Shown here: positions 63,092-64,000 of the stretch, one piece after another | Numbering within the stretch: the first letter of the stretch is position 1 | Layout of the letters: the number at the start of each line of letters is the position of its first letter | NCBI RefSeq assembly: GCF_003097615.1 | Contig: NZ_QCZG01000022.1 | Location: forward strand, 1-64,000 | Length of the DNA stretch: 64,000 nucleotides | DNA from: Pueribacillus theae | Lineage (GTDB): Bacteria > Bacillota > Bacilli > Bacillales > UBA6769 | Reading direction: 5' to 3' | Translations under genes and position numbers: made by a program | Notes under the pieces: generated by a model | Told to the model about the DNA's origin: nothing | The model's database searches: none | What the model saw: the letters and a program-made list of their open reading frames with translations, nothing else

Positions 63092-63526
63092 ATGGTCAGC
63101 GAATGGGCTAGTCTATGGGTGCGGCTATTGGCATGGATTTTTGATCTTCTGCTTGTTGGTGTACCATTAATTGTTATCGGTGTAACCTTTTTTGAAAAAG
63201 GACTAAACATGATCTTCTTTGACTTTTTTTTATTTTTTTTATACGTCTTATTGACACCTATTTTTTGGCAGGGTTTTACGGTTGGAAAACGGATACTACG
63301 AATCAGAATTATTGATAAAAAGAAAAATAAAATCAGTATAACGACGATGATCGCAAGGTTAATCGTATCCGGGTTGATCTATTTAATTACATTTGGTATT
63401 GCGTTGATTGTAAGTGTTATTGTTACTCACTTGAGAGAAGATAAACGGGCTATTCATGATTTAATCGCTGGCACGTGTGTCACTTATGTTGATGCTCAAC
63501 ACATATTAAAAACGGCATCCGAATAA
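63092..63526 (+). CDS. RDD-family membrane protein
   Basis: A 144-residue protein with the RDD signature (RLLAWIFDLLLVGVP), QGFTVGKRILRIRI and a C-terminal DKRAIHDLIAGT, and three to four membrane helices. The RDD name comes from conserved Arg and Asp residues; the first Arg and Asp are present. Function is often linked to ion exchange or stress. AGGAGGAGG precedes ATG 63092. Confidence 0.88.
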   Translation: MVSEWASLWVRLLAWIFDLLLVGVPLIVIGVTFFEKGLNMIFFDFFLFFLYVLLTPIFWQGFTVGKRILRIRIIDKKKNKISITTMIARLIVSGLIYLITFGIALIVSVIVTHLREDKRAIHDLIAGTCVTYVDAQHILKTASE

Positions 63527-63540
63527 TTTCGGAAGCCGTT
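63511..63540. terminator. terminator between RDD and fumC
   Basis: AACGGCATCCGAA and TTCGGAAGCCGTT pair around TAAT with one internal mismatch. The RDD stop lies inside it. Confidence 0.7.
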
Positions 63541-63545
63541 GGACA

Positions 63546-64000
63546 TTATTCTTTTGGTGAAATCATGTTCTCAGGTCTTACATATTCATCGAACTGTTCT
63601 TCAGTGAGAAGCCCAGTTTTTACTGCAGCTTCTTTTAACGTTGAGCCTTCTTTATGGGCGAGCTTTGCGATTTTTGCGGCATTTTCATATCCAATATGAG
63701 GATTTAATGCTGTGACAAGCATAAGTGACTCATTCAAATAGGCATTTATTTTGTCACGGTTCGGTTCAATTCCAACTGCGCATCGATCGTTGAAGGAAAC
63801 GATGGCGTCAGCGAGCAGCCTTGCAGATTGTAGGAAGTTATACGCAATGACTGGTTTAAACACGTTAAGCTCGAAGTTTCCTTGTGATGCGGCGAATCCA
63901 ATCGTTGCATCATTTCCCATGACTTGTACAGCAACCATCGTAACTGATTCACTTTGGGTTGGATTGACTTTGCCAGGCATGATTGAGCTGCCGGGTTCAT
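63546..64000 (-). CDS. fumC: fumarate hydratase class II, C-terminal part
   Basis: The last 151 codons of a class II fumarase, running off the right edge. The [15 protein letters not shown] signature of the fumarase/aspartase superfamily is present, then [32 protein letters not shown] and [16 protein letters not shown]. It converts fumarate to malate in the TCA cycle. The start lies outside the window. Confidence 0.94.
   Translation of the reverse strand, partial: EPGSSIMPGKVNPTQSESVTMVAVQVMGNDATIGFAASQGNFELNVFKPVIAYNFLQSARLLADAIVSFNDRCAVGIEPNRDKINAYLNESLMLVTALNPHIGYENAAKIAKLAHKEGSTLKEAAVKTGLLTEEQFDEYVRPENMISPKE

Overview
The window looks like the chromosome of an endospore-forming, low-GC Firmicute of the Bacillaceae. 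It carries a gerA-type germinant-receptor operon, three tiny YjcZ-family sporulation proteins, a YlbF-family protein, a DUF3231 gene, YkuV, CsaA, sigma-B-like promoters and a PerR-box-like operator. Nearly every gene has a strong AGGAGG-type ribosome binding site, and GTG/TTG starts are used. No rRNA, tRNA, CRISPR array or phage module was seen.

Layout. (1) 0-7.2 kb: a muconolactone-isomerase-like protein, a PAS/AAA+/Fis sigma-54 activator, a DUF421 membrane protein, an Aquifex-type aconitase, and a 3-hydroxyacyl-CoA dehydrogenase with an SDR. (2) 7.8-25 kb: a visibly AT-richer catabolic island. It holds Fe-ADH, thioesterase, aldehyde dehydrogenase, a GntR regulator, a split CHR (chromate/sulfate-type) transporter, a TRAP transporter, an NDP-forming acyl-CoA synthetase, Zn-ADH, a second aldehyde dehydrogenase, a cytoplasmic alkylsulfatase-family metallo-beta-lactamase protein and a second GntR paralogue. 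It ends at an internally deleted IS remnant with 14-bp perfect terminal inverted repeats. (3) 25-36.5 kb: a CPBP protease, TetR-enoyl-CoA hydratase-two AMP-dependent acyl-CoA ligases, an SsuABC/TauABC-like ABC importer, and a second Zn-ADH/ALDH pair whose ADH is about 83% identical to the island copy. (4) 36.5-64 kb: core and stress/sporulation genes. These are the YjcZ trio, a methyltransferase, YlbF, a frameshifted BCCT transporter, a YfkJ-like phosphatase with YtxH-like and YihY genes, an R2lox oxidase divergent from a LuxR regulator, a P1B-4 metal ATPase behind a PerR box, a decayed toxin-antitoxin pair, YkuV, MATE, CsaA, cupin, a DUF3231 gene with an in-frame stop, gerA/B/C, SPFH plus a ribbon-helix-helix protein, a NatAB-like exporter, RtcB, YflT behind a sigma-B promoter, HxlR, RDD, and the 3' part of fumC.

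How the genes fit together. The island reads as a complete route for a sulfated or hydroxylated organic anion: TRAP uptake, sulfate-ester cleavage in the cytoplasm, alcohol to aldehyde to acid, CoA activation, then beta-oxidation enzymes encoded on both sides. The CHR pair could export oxyanion. The substrate is inferred, not shown. The alkylsulfatase has Gln in place of the first His of its HxHxDH metal motif.

The 36-58 kb part also holds at least seven copies of a short, undescribed-looking dispersed intergenic repeat. Several genes are broken: BCCT, DUF3231, the RelE-like toxin and the IS. Some of these could be sequencing errors and are flagged as such.
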